This document shows, piece after piece, positions 33,831-44,100 of a stretch of 47,216 bases of DNA. The translations under genes were made by a program, and so were the position numbers. The notes under the pieces are model-generated. The model ran no database searches. It was not told where the DNA came from and saw only the letters and a list, made by a program, of their open reading frames with translations. This DNA comes from an uncultured Verrucomicrobiota bacterium (GTDB lineage: Bacteria > Verrucomicrobiota > Verrucomicrobiia > Limisphaerales > UBA9464), in contig CAIJLV010000205.1 of NCBI GenBank assembly GCA_903821635.1, forward strand, positions 1 through 47,216, in the 5' to 3' direction. The number at the start of each line of letters is the position of its first letter. Within the stretch, counting starts at the first letter, position 1.

Positions 33831-36800
33831 CTACGCCCTCCTGATGCCAAGGTCGCGCAGGAATCGCCCCGTGTGGCTTTCCGGGCACAGGGCGACGTCT
33901 TCCGGCGTGCCGCTGGCCACGACCCGGCCGCCTTCGTCGCCGGCGTCGGGGCCGAGATCAATCACCCAGTCGGCGGACTTGATGACGTCGAGGTTGTGTT
34001 CGATCACGAGCACGGTGTGGCCGGCGTTTACGAGCCGTTGGAACACCGCGAGCAGCACCCGCACGTCGTCGAAATGCAGTCCGGTGGTCGGTTCGTCGAA
34101 GAGGAACAGCGTTGGTTTCGGTAAGCGCGGAGCACGGCTCCCGGCTTCGGGAGGGATGCGGCCCAAGCGTTCGAGCGTGGCCTTACCCAGCCGTTGGGCG
34201 ACGGGTTCCGGAATGACCCGCTTGGTCTCGGCGGCCGCGCTTTCGGCAAGGTGGCTCACCAGCTTCAGCCGCTGACTTTCGCCGCCGCTCAGCGTGTTGA
34301 TTGGCTGGCCGAGGCGCAGGTAGCCGAGGCCGACTTCGACGAGCAGTTTCAATTTCGTCGCCGCGCGCTGGGCCGGTCGGTGGGTGCTCCCGAACGAATC
34401 CAGAAACGCGACAGCAGCCTCAACGGTGGCGTCAAGCAGGTCGGCGATGGACCACTCGAGGCAGGAAGTTGGCGCTTGGTCGGGCTCCTTTGGGACCTCG
34501 CGCTTCGCCCCGCGCACTTTGACTTCAAGGATGTGCTCCCGGTAGCGCCGGCCGGCGCAGGCGGGGCAGCGAATGAAGACGTCGCTCAGGAACTGCATCT
34601 CGATCTTCTCAAAGCCGGCGCCGCGGCAGTGTTCGCACTGACCTTTCGCGGAATTGAAGCTGAACGAGCTGGCCTCAAGCCCGCGTTCCTTGGCCACCTC
34701 GGACGCCGCAAAGAAGTCCCGAATGTCATCGAACGCACCGATGTAAACCGCCGGATTCGAGCGCGGTGTGCGTCCCAACGGTGACTGATCCACGAGCACC
34801 ACGTGCCCGAGCGATTCCCAACCGGTGAGGGTGGTGGCGCTGAGCGCCGCGGCGGCGGCCTCGCGGGCTTCGCCGTCCACTTCGTCTTCGAGCGCAGTGC
34901 TTTCGCCGGGGGCGGCTAGTTTGGCCTGTAGCAGCGGCAGCAGCACTTCGCGCACTAGCGTCGTCTTGCCGGAACCGCTGACGCCGCTGACGCACACTAG
35001 GCGGCCCAGCGGCAGCTCGACGGCGAGATCGTGCAAGTTATTGGCCGCGGCGTGGGTCAAGCGCAGCGCAGTGGGCAGTGGATCGTGCGAAGGCGAAACG
35101 ACTCGCGGGCGATAAGGCGCAATCGTGTCCGCGGCAAAGGCCACTGCTTCCGCTTTCCGGCTTCCGGTTACCGACTTCCCACACGGGCGACGCGGTGGGA
35201 CTTCGATGCGTTTACGGCCGGTCAGGTAAGCAGCGGTCAGGGAGCCGGTGGCCGTTGCGAGCGCGGCGGGTGGACCTTGGAAGGTGATTTGCCCCCCGCT
35301 TTCGCCGTGGCCGGGACCTAAATCCACGAGGTGATCGGCGGCCCGCATGACACTCGCTTCGTGTTCCACGACGACGACGGTGTTCCCGGCATCCCGCAGG
35401 CGGTGGAGAATCTGCACCAAGCAGGCGGTGTCACGTGGATGCAGGCCAACACTGGGCTCATCCAAAACAAACAAGGTTTGGGTGAGCCTCGTGCCGAGAC
35501 AGCTCGTCAGGTTTACCCGCTCCGTTTCCCCACCGGAAAGCGTGCGCGTGGAGCGATCCAGCGTGAGGTAGCCGAGTCCCACTTCGACTAAGAAACCGAG
35601 TCGGGTCTGCACTTCGTGGAGGGCCACCCGCAGCGGATGGTGAACGGCCGACGACGGTTGGTGAAATTCTGGAGCCGCAGCCAAGCGCTCCACCAACGCG
35701 AGTGCCTGGCGAATCGGCAGCGCGTAAAAGGCGGCGAGCGTCAGTGACGCCGAATTCAAGGAGGCCGGCGATTTTCCGTCCCCCATTCGCTCGCGGACAC
35801 CTGCTGAGGGCTTGCTGTCCGGGCCGACCAGTCGGAAGGCCAGCGAGTCGGGATTGAATCGCAGCCCGTGACACACCGGGCAGCCCTTATAGCTGCGGTA
35901 ACGGGAGAGCAACACGCGGACGTGCATCTTGTAGGCCTTGCTCTCCAACCAGCGGAAGTAGCCTTTCACGCCATACCAGAGCTTGGGCCACGAGTGATCC
36001 GGATCATCGGGCACGTAGCCTTCCTCGCCCTCGGTCACCCAGCGTTGATGTTCCGGCGAGAGTTCGCGGAAGGGCACCTGCAACGGCACGCCCCGCTTCT
36101 TGGCCGCACGCTCCAAGTCGTGCTGACACTGCTGCCCGGTTTCGGTTTGCCACGGCTTGACCACCCCTTCCGCCAACGTCTTCGAGCGATCGGGCAAGGC
36201 GAGCTCGGGATCGATCGTGATGATGCGACCAAACCCCTTGCAGGTTGGGCACGCGCCGACGGGATTATTGAACGAGAACAGCGCGGGCGTGGGTTCGCGG
36301 TAATTGAGGTCACAGCGTGCGCAATGGAAGCCGCTCGAAAACTGCCCCAAGACCAAAGCCCAGCGATCCTTTCCGGAGGGGCCGCGCACGGTGAGTTTGC
36401 CCCGGCCGAAGTGGTAGGCTTGTTCGCAGGCCTCGACAAAGCGCGGGCGATTTTCCGGCGTGAGTTTCACCCGATCGGCCAGCACCTTGAGCCCGTTGCC
36501 GGTTTCGAATTTCGGATTTTGAGCGGCTTCATCCACCCGCACGACCGCGTCGTCCAGCAGCAGGCGTTGAAACCCCTGCTTCGAGAGCAGAAGCAACTGT
36601 TCCGCGACGGTCAGTTTGTCCGAAAGCGGCAACTCGAAGGCGATCAGGACTTCCGTCGGGGCCCCGGTTGGATCCTTGGAAAGGGAACCGTGGGGATTGC
36701 GGAGCGCTTCCCAAATCACCTGCGGGGACTCGCGGCGCACCGGTTTCCCGCACTGGCGGCAATGCAACTGCGCGAGGTGGGGCCAAAGCACCTTCAGGTA

Positions 36801-37193
36801 GTCGCAAAGCTCGGTCATCGTGCCGACCGTGCTGCGGGTGGTGCGGACCGCATTGCGCTGCTCGATCGCGATGGCCGGCGGGATGTTTTCGATCCGGTCC
36901 ACCGCCGGCTTGTCCATGCGGTCAAAAAATTGCCGCGCATAGGGCGTGAACGTCTCGATGTAACGCCGCTGGCCCTCGGCGTAGAGCGTCTCGAAGGCCA
37001 GCGAACTCTTGCCCGAACCGCTGAGACCGGTGAGCACGATCAGTTTCCCCAACGGCAGATCGAGATCGAAGCCCTTGAGGTTATTTTGCCGGACGTTGAA
37101 CAGGCGGATACCCGCCGGCGACACCGGCGGGACCGCAGCAGGTGAAGCCGTCGTCTCTTCGGCAGAAATTGTTTTTCGAACCACACGCGCCAT
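33831..37193 (-). CDS. UvrA-type excinuclease ABC subunit A ATPase (divergent paralogue)
   Basis: The 1120-residue protein from ATG 37193 has the UvrA layout: ABC-ATPase I with Walker A GLSGSGKS (Lys62), a UvrB-binding-like insert with CRQCG, a zinc module (CARCDLNYREPTP...CPTCKGFG), CPVCHGLRF, signature TLSGGETERVNL and Walker B LFVLDEPSVGLHP. ATPase II has SGVSGSGKTT, QSPLGRTPRSNPA, zinc module CEHCRGAGF...CPACAGRRY, TLSGGESQRLKL and FLFDEPTTGLH. UvrA scans DNA for bulky lesions and loads UvrB. Canonical UvrA is about 940 residues; this one is about 180 longer, with extra segments before the first signature motif and between the halves, and spellings such as YIETFTPYARQFFDRMDKP differ from the usual YVESLSAYARQFL. 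It may therefore be a second UvrA rather than the main one. No uvrB is nearby. Confidence 0.9.
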   Translation of the reverse strand: MARVVRKTISAEETTASPAAVPPVSPAGIRLFNVRQNNLKGFDLDLPLGKLIVLTGLSGSGKSSLAFETLYAEGQRRYIETFTPYARQFFDRMDKPAVDRIENIPPAIAIEQRNAVRTTRSTVGTMTELCDYLKVLWPHLAQLHCRQCGKPVRRESPQVIWEALRNPHGSLSKDPTGAPTEVLIAFELPLSDKLTVAEQLLLLSKQGFQRLLLDDAVVRVDEAAQNPKFETGNGLKVLADRVKLTPENRPRFVEACEQAYHFGRGKLTVRGPSGKDRWALVLGQFSSGFHCARCDLNYREPTPALFSFNNPVGACPTCKGFGRIITIDPELALPDRSKTLAEGVVKPWQTETGQQCQHDLERAAKKRGVPLQVPFRELSPEHQRWVTEGEEGYVPDDPDHSWPKLWYGVKGYFRWLESKAYKMHVRVLLSRYRSYKGCPVCHGLRFNPDSLAFRLVGPDSKPSAGVRERMGDGKSPASLNSASLTLAAFYALPIRQALALVERLAAAPEFHQPSSAVHHPLRVALHEVQTRLGFLVEVGLGYLTLDRSTRTLSGGETERVNLTSCLGTRLTQTLFVLDEPSVGLHPRDTACLVQILHRLRDAGNTVVVVEHEASVMRAADHLVDLGPGHGESGGQITFQGPPAALATATGSLTAAYLTGRKRIEVPPRRPCGKSVTGSRKAEAVAFAADTIAPYRPRVVSPSHDPLPTALRLTHAAANNLHDLAVELPLGRLVCVSGVSGSGKTTLVREVLLPLLQAKLAAPGESTALEDEVDGEAREAAAAALSATTLTGWESLGHVVLVDQSPLGRTPRSNPAVYIGAFDDIRDFFAASEVAKERGLEASSFSFNSAKGQCEHCRGAGFEKIEMQFLSDVFIRCPACAGRRYREHILEVKVRGAKREVPKEPDQAPTSCLEWSIADLLDATVEAAVAFLDSFGSTHRPAQRAATKLKLLVEVGLGYLRLGQPINTLSGGESQRLKLVSHLAESAAAETKRVIPEPVAQRLGKATLERLGRIPPEAGSRAPRLPKPTLFLFDEPTTGLHFDDVRVLLAVFQRLVNAGHTVLVIEHNLDVIKSADWVIDLGPDAGDEGGRVVASGTPEDVALCPESHTGRFLRDLGIRRA

Positions 37194-37324
37194 GGGCGGG
37201 CGACAGTAGGTTCGACCCACCGGGCGTCAACGAAGTGGCCAGACAGACCCAGACCGCCTTTCCCCGACCGCCCCCAAACTCGGCGGCACCCAAACCTCCA
37301 ACGTGCGCGCCGAGGGGGCATGCT

Positions 37325-38671
37325 TCAGGCAACGGAGGCGTAATCGAATCCCTTGCGCTGCTCCCGCGCCACCCAACCGTTGGCTTCCCGGTCGCCTTCG
37401 AAGCGTTCGGCACGCGGATCCCAGCGCAAGGGCCGCCCCAACCGAAGGGCAATGGCCCCCAAATGGCAGAGGCTGACGCTGCGGTGGCCGACTTCGGCTT
37501 CGCAAATCGCCGCCTTTCGCGAACGCAGGCAGTCGAAGAAATTACCCATGTGATTATCGCTGGCGTAAGCGGTCCAGAGCCGCTGCGTCAAAGGCTCTTC
37601 CAAGATTGCCGGTGAGCTGGCTTCAATCCGACCCCGGGTCACAAAGATCCAGCCATCGGCGCCCTCAAACAGCACTCCGTTGGGCATCTGTGCGGGCGGC
37701 GTTTGGGGATTGAGCACGTTGCCCGCGCCGCCTTCGGTTTGCACGGTGCGACAGGTGTGGGTGACTCCGTTGGCGTAGCGGAAATTGACGTAATAAGTGC
37801 TGGGGAAATTGTAGCCGCCCGGCACGGGCTCACGAAGCCCATGCCCTTCCACCGCGACCGGGCCCGCCTCGCCGAGGGGCAGTCCCAGTGCCCAGAGCGC
37901 GATGTCGTTATGGTGCGCGCCCCAATCCGTGAGCGTGCCCGCGGAATACTCCCACCAGTATCGAAACGTGCCGTGGCCTCGCTCCTTCAAATAGGGAATG
38001 GCCGGGGTTTGCCCCTGCCAAACGTTCCAATCGAAATTCGGGGGCACTGGGCTCGGGGCAAACGGTCCGCCGTGCGGCCCCGATGGCAGCGAAGTCGTGA
38101 GGTGTTTCAATTTCCCGATCCGGCCGTTGCGAACCAGTTCGACCGCGAGCCGAAAACGTTGGTCGCTCCGCTGCTGGCTGCCGGTCTGGAAGACGGTGCC
38201 GCCAGCCCGCACGGCTTTCACCAACCGGCGGCCTTCGTCGATGGTCAGCGTCAACGGCTTCTCGGAATAGATGTCTTTGCCGGCCCGGATCGCGGCGAGA
38301 TTGATGAGCGTGTGCCAGTGATCCGGCGTGCCGTTGATGACGGCGTGGAGGCCGGCGTGCTCTAGGCAATCCCGGAAGTCGCGGTAGCGTTTGGCGCCGG
38401 GATGCTGCTGCTGCGCTTCGTCGAGCCGGGCTTCGTCTACGTCGCAGATCGCCACCACCTCGCCAAACACCGAAGCCAACTTGGCGTCGTAACGGCCCAT
38501 GCCGCCACACCCGATCAGGGCAAGGGCGGGACGGTCATTCGGCGACCACGGAACGCGCGGTCGGGAGGCGTCTTTGGCTTCGGCCTCAAACCACGACGGC
38601 AACGCGGCCACCCCGGCGAGAAGCGCGGACGAACGGATGAAACGACGGCGCGTGGAGGTCAGCGGGCGCAT
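37325..38671 (-). CDS. Tat-exported Gfo/Idh/MocA family oxidoreductase
   Basis: A 448-residue protein from ATG 38671. It has a twin-arginine signal (STRRRFIRSSALLAGVAALP), a Rossmann NAD(P)-binding motif GCGGMG at 54-59, ICDVDEARL, and the family catalytic pattern SEKPLT with Lys138. The C-terminal alpha/beta domain has GKLKHLTTSLPSG, WNVWQGQTP, FRYWWEYSAGTLTDWGAHHNDIALWALG and NFFDCLRSRKAAICEAEVGHRSVSLCHLGAIALRLGR, typical of the secreted verrucomicrobial and planctomycete branch. Members oxidise or reduce sugars or sugar-like substrates with tightly bound NAD. It starts 52 bases after the antiporter stop. The frame extends to 38752 but would bury the Tat signal. Confidence 0.93.
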   Translation of the reverse strand: MRPLTSTRRRFIRSSALLAGVAALPSWFEAEAKDASRPRVPWSPNDRPALALIGCGGMGRYDAKLASVFGEVVAICDVDEARLDEAQQQHPGAKRYRDFRDCLEHAGLHAVINGTPDHWHTLINLAAIRAGKDIYSEKPLTLTIDEGRRLVKAVRAGGTVFQTGSQQRSDQRFRLAVELVRNGRIGKLKHLTTSLPSGPHGGPFAPSPVPPNFDWNVWQGQTPAIPYLKERGHGTFRYWWEYSAGTLTDWGAHHNDIALWALGLPLGEAGPVAVEGHGLREPVPGGYNFPSTYYVNFRYANGVTHTCRTVQTEGGAGNVLNPQTPPAQMPNGVLFEGADGWIFVTRGRIEASSPAILEEPLTQRLWTAYASDNHMGNFFDCLRSRKAAICEAEVGHRSVSLCHLGAIALRLGRPLRWDPRAERFEGDREANGWVAREQRKGFDYASVA

Positions 38672-38723
38672 GCCAGTTCCTAAGCCGGCCACCGGCATTT
38701 GTGCAATCGCGGAATCGCCCCCC

Positions 38724-41021
38724 TCAATGAGTTTCCCCTTCGAGCCAACCATTGAATTCCCGAATGTGCGGCAGGGTTCCCACCACCAGCAAGCGGTCGC
38801 CGGCCAAGACGGCTTCGGTCCCTGCGGGCATCACAATCCGGTGGGCGCCGCGGTGGATGCCGCAGACCAAGATTTCGAAGCGCCGTAACAGCCCGAGTTC
38901 AGCTAGCGTTCGGCCTGCCAGCAAAGGCACCGGTGGCCACACGACGGTTTCGTTCGCCAATTCAGTGAACGATTCGCCCGCTTCCGCCGAACGCATCCCG
39001 GCGGACAGAAAGCGCTCCGCCTGCTGCAACTGCTCAGCGCTGCCCAACAACAGCAACCGATCGCCGGGATAGAGCAGTTCGTTGGCGCTGGGATTCGTCA
39101 CTACAAAACCCTGCCGATCCACGCCGATGATCGAGCAACCCGTCCGCGACCGCAGCCCAAGCGTGCCGATGCGGCAACCGGCGTGCTCGGACTGGCGCGG
39201 CAAGGTGACCTCGTCGATGGCCAGATTCCAGCCGGCCGGTTGGTCGAGGAGCGGCAACGAGACGCCGGCGGAAGCGGCCGGGTTTGCGGCGCTGTGCAGT
39301 TGGGTTCGCAGTTCACTTTCCACCCGGCTGTGCCAACGCAGCAACCGCGACCAGAACAACGCCGCCACGAGCACGAGACTGGCGAGCACGAGCGCGACGA
39401 ACCAAGGATTCGCCCCGCTGAGCGGCAACAACGTGACCAACCATTCGGCGAGCAACAGAGCCACGATCAACTTCAACGCCCGCTCCAGCCACGGTTGCAG
39501 AATCGCCCGGCGCGGATTCCCCCGGGTCGCCCCCTCGGCCAAGATCATCACGATGGCTTCGAGATTCCGCCACAAGGCGATCAGTGGGCCCATCATCAGC
39601 GTGCCAAACCCAACCCAAAACAGCACACGCAGGCCCTGCGGCACCAGCAACCTGTCCCCCAGCACTGCGGCCAAGGCGCTGTAAGCCGGCTGCCAAAACA
39701 GCAGCATGGCGCTCAGGAACAACAGGTGCAGCGCGACCTGGGCGAAGCGTTTCCCCGTCAGTTGCCAGACGAGGCTGGAGCTTTGTCGCCCCGACATTTG
39801 GCTCAGACGCCCGTGATAAAAGGCCACGCCTTCACGCAACCACCGGGGCTCCCAACGCTCCGCCCAGTTGGCAATCGTGCCAGAGCGGCGCATGAGGACC
39901 GGCGCCACGAGGGAGGTGATTAAACTCACCCCCACCGCGATCGCCGAAAACGACTTCGGCACCGCGCCGGAGGCCACGCCCAGTTGCGCCATCACAAATG
40001 AAAATTCGCCGATGGGCGTCAACGCCAAGCCGGCTTGGATCGACTGCCGGTTGGGATTGCCCACCGCCATGAGGCCCAGCGCGCAGGCCAGCGGCCGGCC
40101 CACCAAGACCAACCCCGAAACAGCGAGCACCAGCGGCCAAGCTTCAGCGAGGAGCTTGAAGTCGAAGAGCATGCCAATGGCGACGAAAAAGACCGCCCCA
40201 AAAGTCTGCCGCAACGCCTCGAAACTGCTTTCAACCTCCGCCTTGTAACGGGTGCCCGCCACGATGGCCCCCAGCACAAAAGCGCCGAGCGCGAGCGAAT
40301 AGCCGACTTCCGTGGCCAGCCACGCAAGGCCCAACACCAAACCGACGAGCAGCAGGGTGCGGAGTTCTGCGGAACCGTCCCGGGTCAGCGCCTTGAGCAA
40401 GCGCGGCACAACCAGCACCGACAGGAAAAGCAGGAACACCACGAAGGCACTGAGTTTGCCGAGCGTCGGCCAGACTGAGGGCGCCTGTTCACCGCCAAAC
40501 TTCACCATGGACGTCAGCAAGGTCAGCATCACAACGGCGACGACATCCTCGAGCACCGTGACCCCCAGCGCGAGTTGGCCCCAGCGCTCGTGACTCGCGT
40601 TCAGCTCCTCCAGAACCTTGGCGATGATGGCCGAACTGGAAACCATCAACATCCCTGCCAGAAACAAACCGTGCACCGGTGGCCACCCCAGAGCGGCCCC
40701 CAACAACCGGCAGAGGTTGAGCACCAGCAAGGCGCTGATCGCCGTGCCCAAAGCCGCGGACATTCCGAGCCGCTGCAACCGTCCCAAGCTGAGCCCAAGA
40801 CCGATGGAAAAGATCAGGAAGACGAGTCCAAACTCTGCCAGCATCTGCACCCGCTCGATGCTGGTCACCAGTTGGAACGGGGGCGTGAAAGGGCCGATGA
40901 TGATCCCGGCGAACAGATAACCGACGACCACCGACAGGCCGAGACGACGGCACAACCAACCGGCGGCACCCGCCACCAAGGTCACCACCGCCAGATCCCG
41001 GATGAAGTCGGTGCCGTTCAT
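38724..41021 (-). CDS. CPA2-family cation:proton antiporter with two RCK_C (TrkA-C) domains
   Basis: The 765-residue protein begins with a Kef-type antiporter core of about 12 helices (residues 1-400): VVGYLFAGIIIGPF, FGLVFLIFSIGLGLSL, MVSSSAIIAKVLEELN, GVTVLEDVVAVVML and TPIGEFSFVMAQLG. Two further membrane stretches follow at about 430-560. Two RCK_C domains lie at about 600-675 (IIGVDRQGFVVTNPSANELLYPGDRLLLLG) and 695-765 (VCGIHRGAHRIVMPAGTEAVLAGDRLLVVG), which likely sense a ligand and gate transport. No RCK_N (NAD-binding) domain is visible, unlike KefB/KefC. Expected role: K+ or Na+/H+ exchange across the inner membrane for pH or osmotic balance. Ion choice cannot be read. Confidence 0.9.
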   Translation of the reverse strand: MNGTDFIRDLAVVTLVAGAAGWLCRRLGLSVVVGYLFAGIIIGPFTPPFQLVTSIERVQMLAEFGLVFLIFSIGLGLSLGRLQRLGMSAALGTAISALLVLNLCRLLGAALGWPPVHGLFLAGMLMVSSSAIIAKVLEELNASHERWGQLALGVTVLEDVVAVVMLTLLTSMVKFGGEQAPSVWPTLGKLSAFVVFLLFLSVLVVPRLLKALTRDGSAELRTLLLVGLVLGLAWLATEVGYSLALGAFVLGAIVAGTRYKAEVESSFEALRQTFGAVFFVAIGMLFDFKLLAEAWPLVLAVSGLVLVGRPLACALGLMAVGNPNRQSIQAGLALTPIGEFSFVMAQLGVASGAVPKSFSAIAVGVSLITSLVAPVLMRRSGTIANWAERWEPRWLREGVAFYHGRLSQMSGRQSSSLVWQLTGKRFAQVALHLLFLSAMLLFWQPAYSALAAVLGDRLLVPQGLRVLFWVGFGTLMMGPLIALWRNLEAIVMILAEGATRGNPRRAILQPWLERALKLIVALLLAEWLVTLLPLSGANPWFVALVLASLVLVAALFWSRLLRWHSRVESELRTQLHSAANPAASAGVSLPLLDQPAGWNLAIDEVTLPRQSEHAGCRIGTLGLRSRTGCSIIGVDRQGFVVTNPSANELLYPGDRLLLLGSAEQLQQAERFLSAGMRSAEAGESFTELANETVVWPPVPLLAGRTLAELGLLRRFEILVCGIHRGAHRIVMPAGTEAVLAGDRLLVVGTLPHIREFNGWLEGETH

Positions 41022-41173
41022 GCCGCCGAAATTAGCCAGCTTGGCTGGTGAGGCGAATCTGAACCGAAGAATACTTGGGCTCAGGAACCGCCCGCAATCA
41101 GGTCGGTCAGCTAGACCTTGGTTTCATCCGTAAACCGACACCTGACCGAGGTTTTGGAAATCTACTTGCGGAG

Positions 41174-44100
41174 CTACTTCTGCACGCCAGCAGCGAGGTA
41201 TTCGAGAATGTCAGCCAAACCCTGCTCGCCAACCTGCTCGAGTCCGGTGGGCATGATGGATTGGTTCGAGGCTTCAAGGCTGGCGATGTCCTTACGCTGG
41301 AGGGCGTGCTTCTGCCCCTGTAGGTCATAGAGCTCGATGCTGGTCTGAGTTTCCGTATCCAGCCGACCGGAGAACGTTTCGCCCGCCTTGGTTTCCACGG
41401 TCCAGAGCACGTAGTTAGCTTCGACCGAGCGGTTGGGATCTAAAATCTCAGCTAAGATCTCGTCTTTGGCCCGCACCCCAATGCCGCTCAAGTCCGGTCC
41501 GACCTTGCCCCCGGCGCCATAGAAGAGGTGGCAGACGCCGCAGTTCTGGGCGTAGAGTTCCTGCCCGCGCTTCACGTCGCCGGCCTTCTTCGCCGCCGGC
41601 AGGAACTGCTTCATCACGGCCTCGCGGTCGGCGCTGAGCTTGCCCTTCTTCTCCGCGAGCGTGCGGGCGCGGGCAGCCAGATCGCGGTCGGGATTGTTCC
41701 GCAACGTCTGCCACTGGCCGCCGTCGAGGTCCTTGGGCACCAGGTTGCCGGCGTCGAGTTGGTCGAGCACGGCCGTGGCCCATGGGCCGCGGCGCAGCAG
41801 GGTATTCAACGCGCCGCGCTTCTGGGACGGCGTGAGCGTCTTCCAGCGGCCGAGAATTTCGGCACCGGTTTCGGATAGGCGGCTTTCGCCGAGCGCGTTC
41901 AGGAGGCCGCCGGCCAGCGCCGGTGAGGCTTGCAGCGAAATCTGCGTGAGCGTGGCGCGAACATTGGCCAATTCGTCGGCAAGGCGCAGGAGCCCACGGG
42001 CAGCCTCAATGCGCTCCGGATCGCCGGCGGCGGTATCCGCCAACTTGGCGGCGAGGCGCTGCTGGGTGGCGACGACTTGGGCGGTGAAGAGATCCAGTCG
42101 GTTCCACTTCTGGGCGAGCACGAGGAGCTTATCCTTGGCGGCCTCGGGGAAGGCGCTCATCGCTTCGCTCAACTGAGCTTCAGTCTCACCCGCGAAGTCC
42201 GGCTTGGACTGGGCGGGCCAACCGGCGATCAGCCCGTCGAGCACGGCCAGCGTGGCGGGCGCGGCGGTGGCGGCAACGGTCGACACAACCTGCGCGACTG
42301 AATCTGGCGCCGGCGTGGCGTAATGCCGGGCGACGATCCGCACAACTTCCAAGGCGCCCTCGGGCAGCGGGTCAACGCTGCCAATGATAGCTTTACCAAA
42401 TCCTTCGAGGTGTTTTGCCGCGGCGGCGGCAATCGCATCGCGCAGCCAGCGGTCGCCCGCGTTGCGGGGATCGAGCAGGGCGGCTACCAAGGCGGTGCCG
42501 GCGGCCTCGTCGGTGGGCATGTCCGCGAGCGCCAGCAGGGCCGCCAACCGAACTTGGGCTTCAGAATCCTTAAGCATCCCCGCCCGCACCAACGTGTCGC
42601 GGGAAGCGTCGTTCCGGGGCAGCACGCCCACGGCCGCCCGACGCACGCTGGCGGAAGGATGTTTCAGCGCAGCGATGGTTTCAGCCCCGATGGAGTTGAT
42701 CCCGTGCAGCGTCCATAGCGCGTGGGTAGCCGTCGGGTTGAGGCCTAGGGCATCGGCGGAGGGATCCGCCACGAGCTCACGGAGGGCTGGCACGACGGCT
42801 TGGTCGCCGCGTTCCACCAGCAACCGTTGCGCGTGCAACCGCCACAACTGGTTATCGGATTTCAGCGCGGTGACGAGCTCCGCAGGCTTGGCCTGTTGGA
42901 GCGCGGCGGGAGCCGCTGTTGCCGTCATGCCAGACGCAACCACGCGGTAGACGCGCCCGTGGCGTTTGTCGCGGATCGGGGTCTCGTAGGCGTTGCCCTT
43001 GCCGTTCTTGAAGCCGATAGGCACGGGGTTGTGCTGGACGATGTAGTTATACCAGTCGAGCACCCAGACCGCGCCGTCGGGGCCGACTTCGGCGACAATT
43101 GGAGCGGTCCACTCGTCATCACTGGCGAGGAAGCTGCCGAGGTTCACCGCCTTGAAGTCCGCGCCCTGCCGCTCGTAGCGGAACCAGCCGATGAGGTGGC
43201 CGGTCGGTTCGCAGACGAACGAGATCTGGTTCCAAAATTCCTGCGGGAACGCCCGCGCCGTGTAGATCGCCGAACCGGCGCCGGCCGTGTATTTGTTGTG
43301 CCAGTCCACCTGGCGCACTTTTTCGGTCACCGGATAGATCGCCTGGGTGTCCGCGACGGTTTCCATGCGGCTCGCGTTCCAGCCACTGACGGTCTCGTAG
43401 TAGCGGTTGGGGATCGGCATATACCACGCGGCGTTGCCGTTGGCGGTGGAGCCGAGGACAAGACCGTCCTCAGTGAGGCCAAGTCCCCAGGTGTTGTTAT
43501 TGCTGGAGCGGATGAATTCGATCGCCGAGCCGTCCGGTTTGAACCGGAAGACACCCATGCCGAACTTGTGTTTCTTGCCACCAACTTCGCCGTCGAAGCC
43601 GCTGTAACCGACGGTGCCCCAAATCCAGTTGTCGAGTCCGTAGCGAAGGTTGCTAGCGGTGGCGTGGGTGTCGCCCATGTTCCAGCCCGAGAACAGCACC
43701 TTTCGTTCGTCGGCCTTGTCGTCGCCGTTCGTGTCTTTGAGGAAGAGCGTGTGGCCGCCTTCGATCACAATCAGGCCGCCGTTTCCGAAGCACAGCGAGG
43801 TGGGGATGCTCAGCTTGTCGGCGAAGACGGTAAATTTGTCCGCCCGGCCATCGCCATTGGTGTCTTCGCAAATCTTGATGCGGTCTCGGCCTTGTCCCTC
43901 GGGTTGCTGTTCGTTCGGATAATCCACCGTTTCAGCAACCCAAAGCCGGCCACGTTCGTCCCAAGCGAGCGCGATGGGTTTGGTGATATCCGGCTCGGCC
44001 GCAAAGAGGCTGGCGATAAAGCCGGGCTGCACCACGAGGCGCTTGGAGGATTCCTCGGCCGATAGCGGCGCCTGCATCTGGGTGATGGCTTGGCCCTGGG

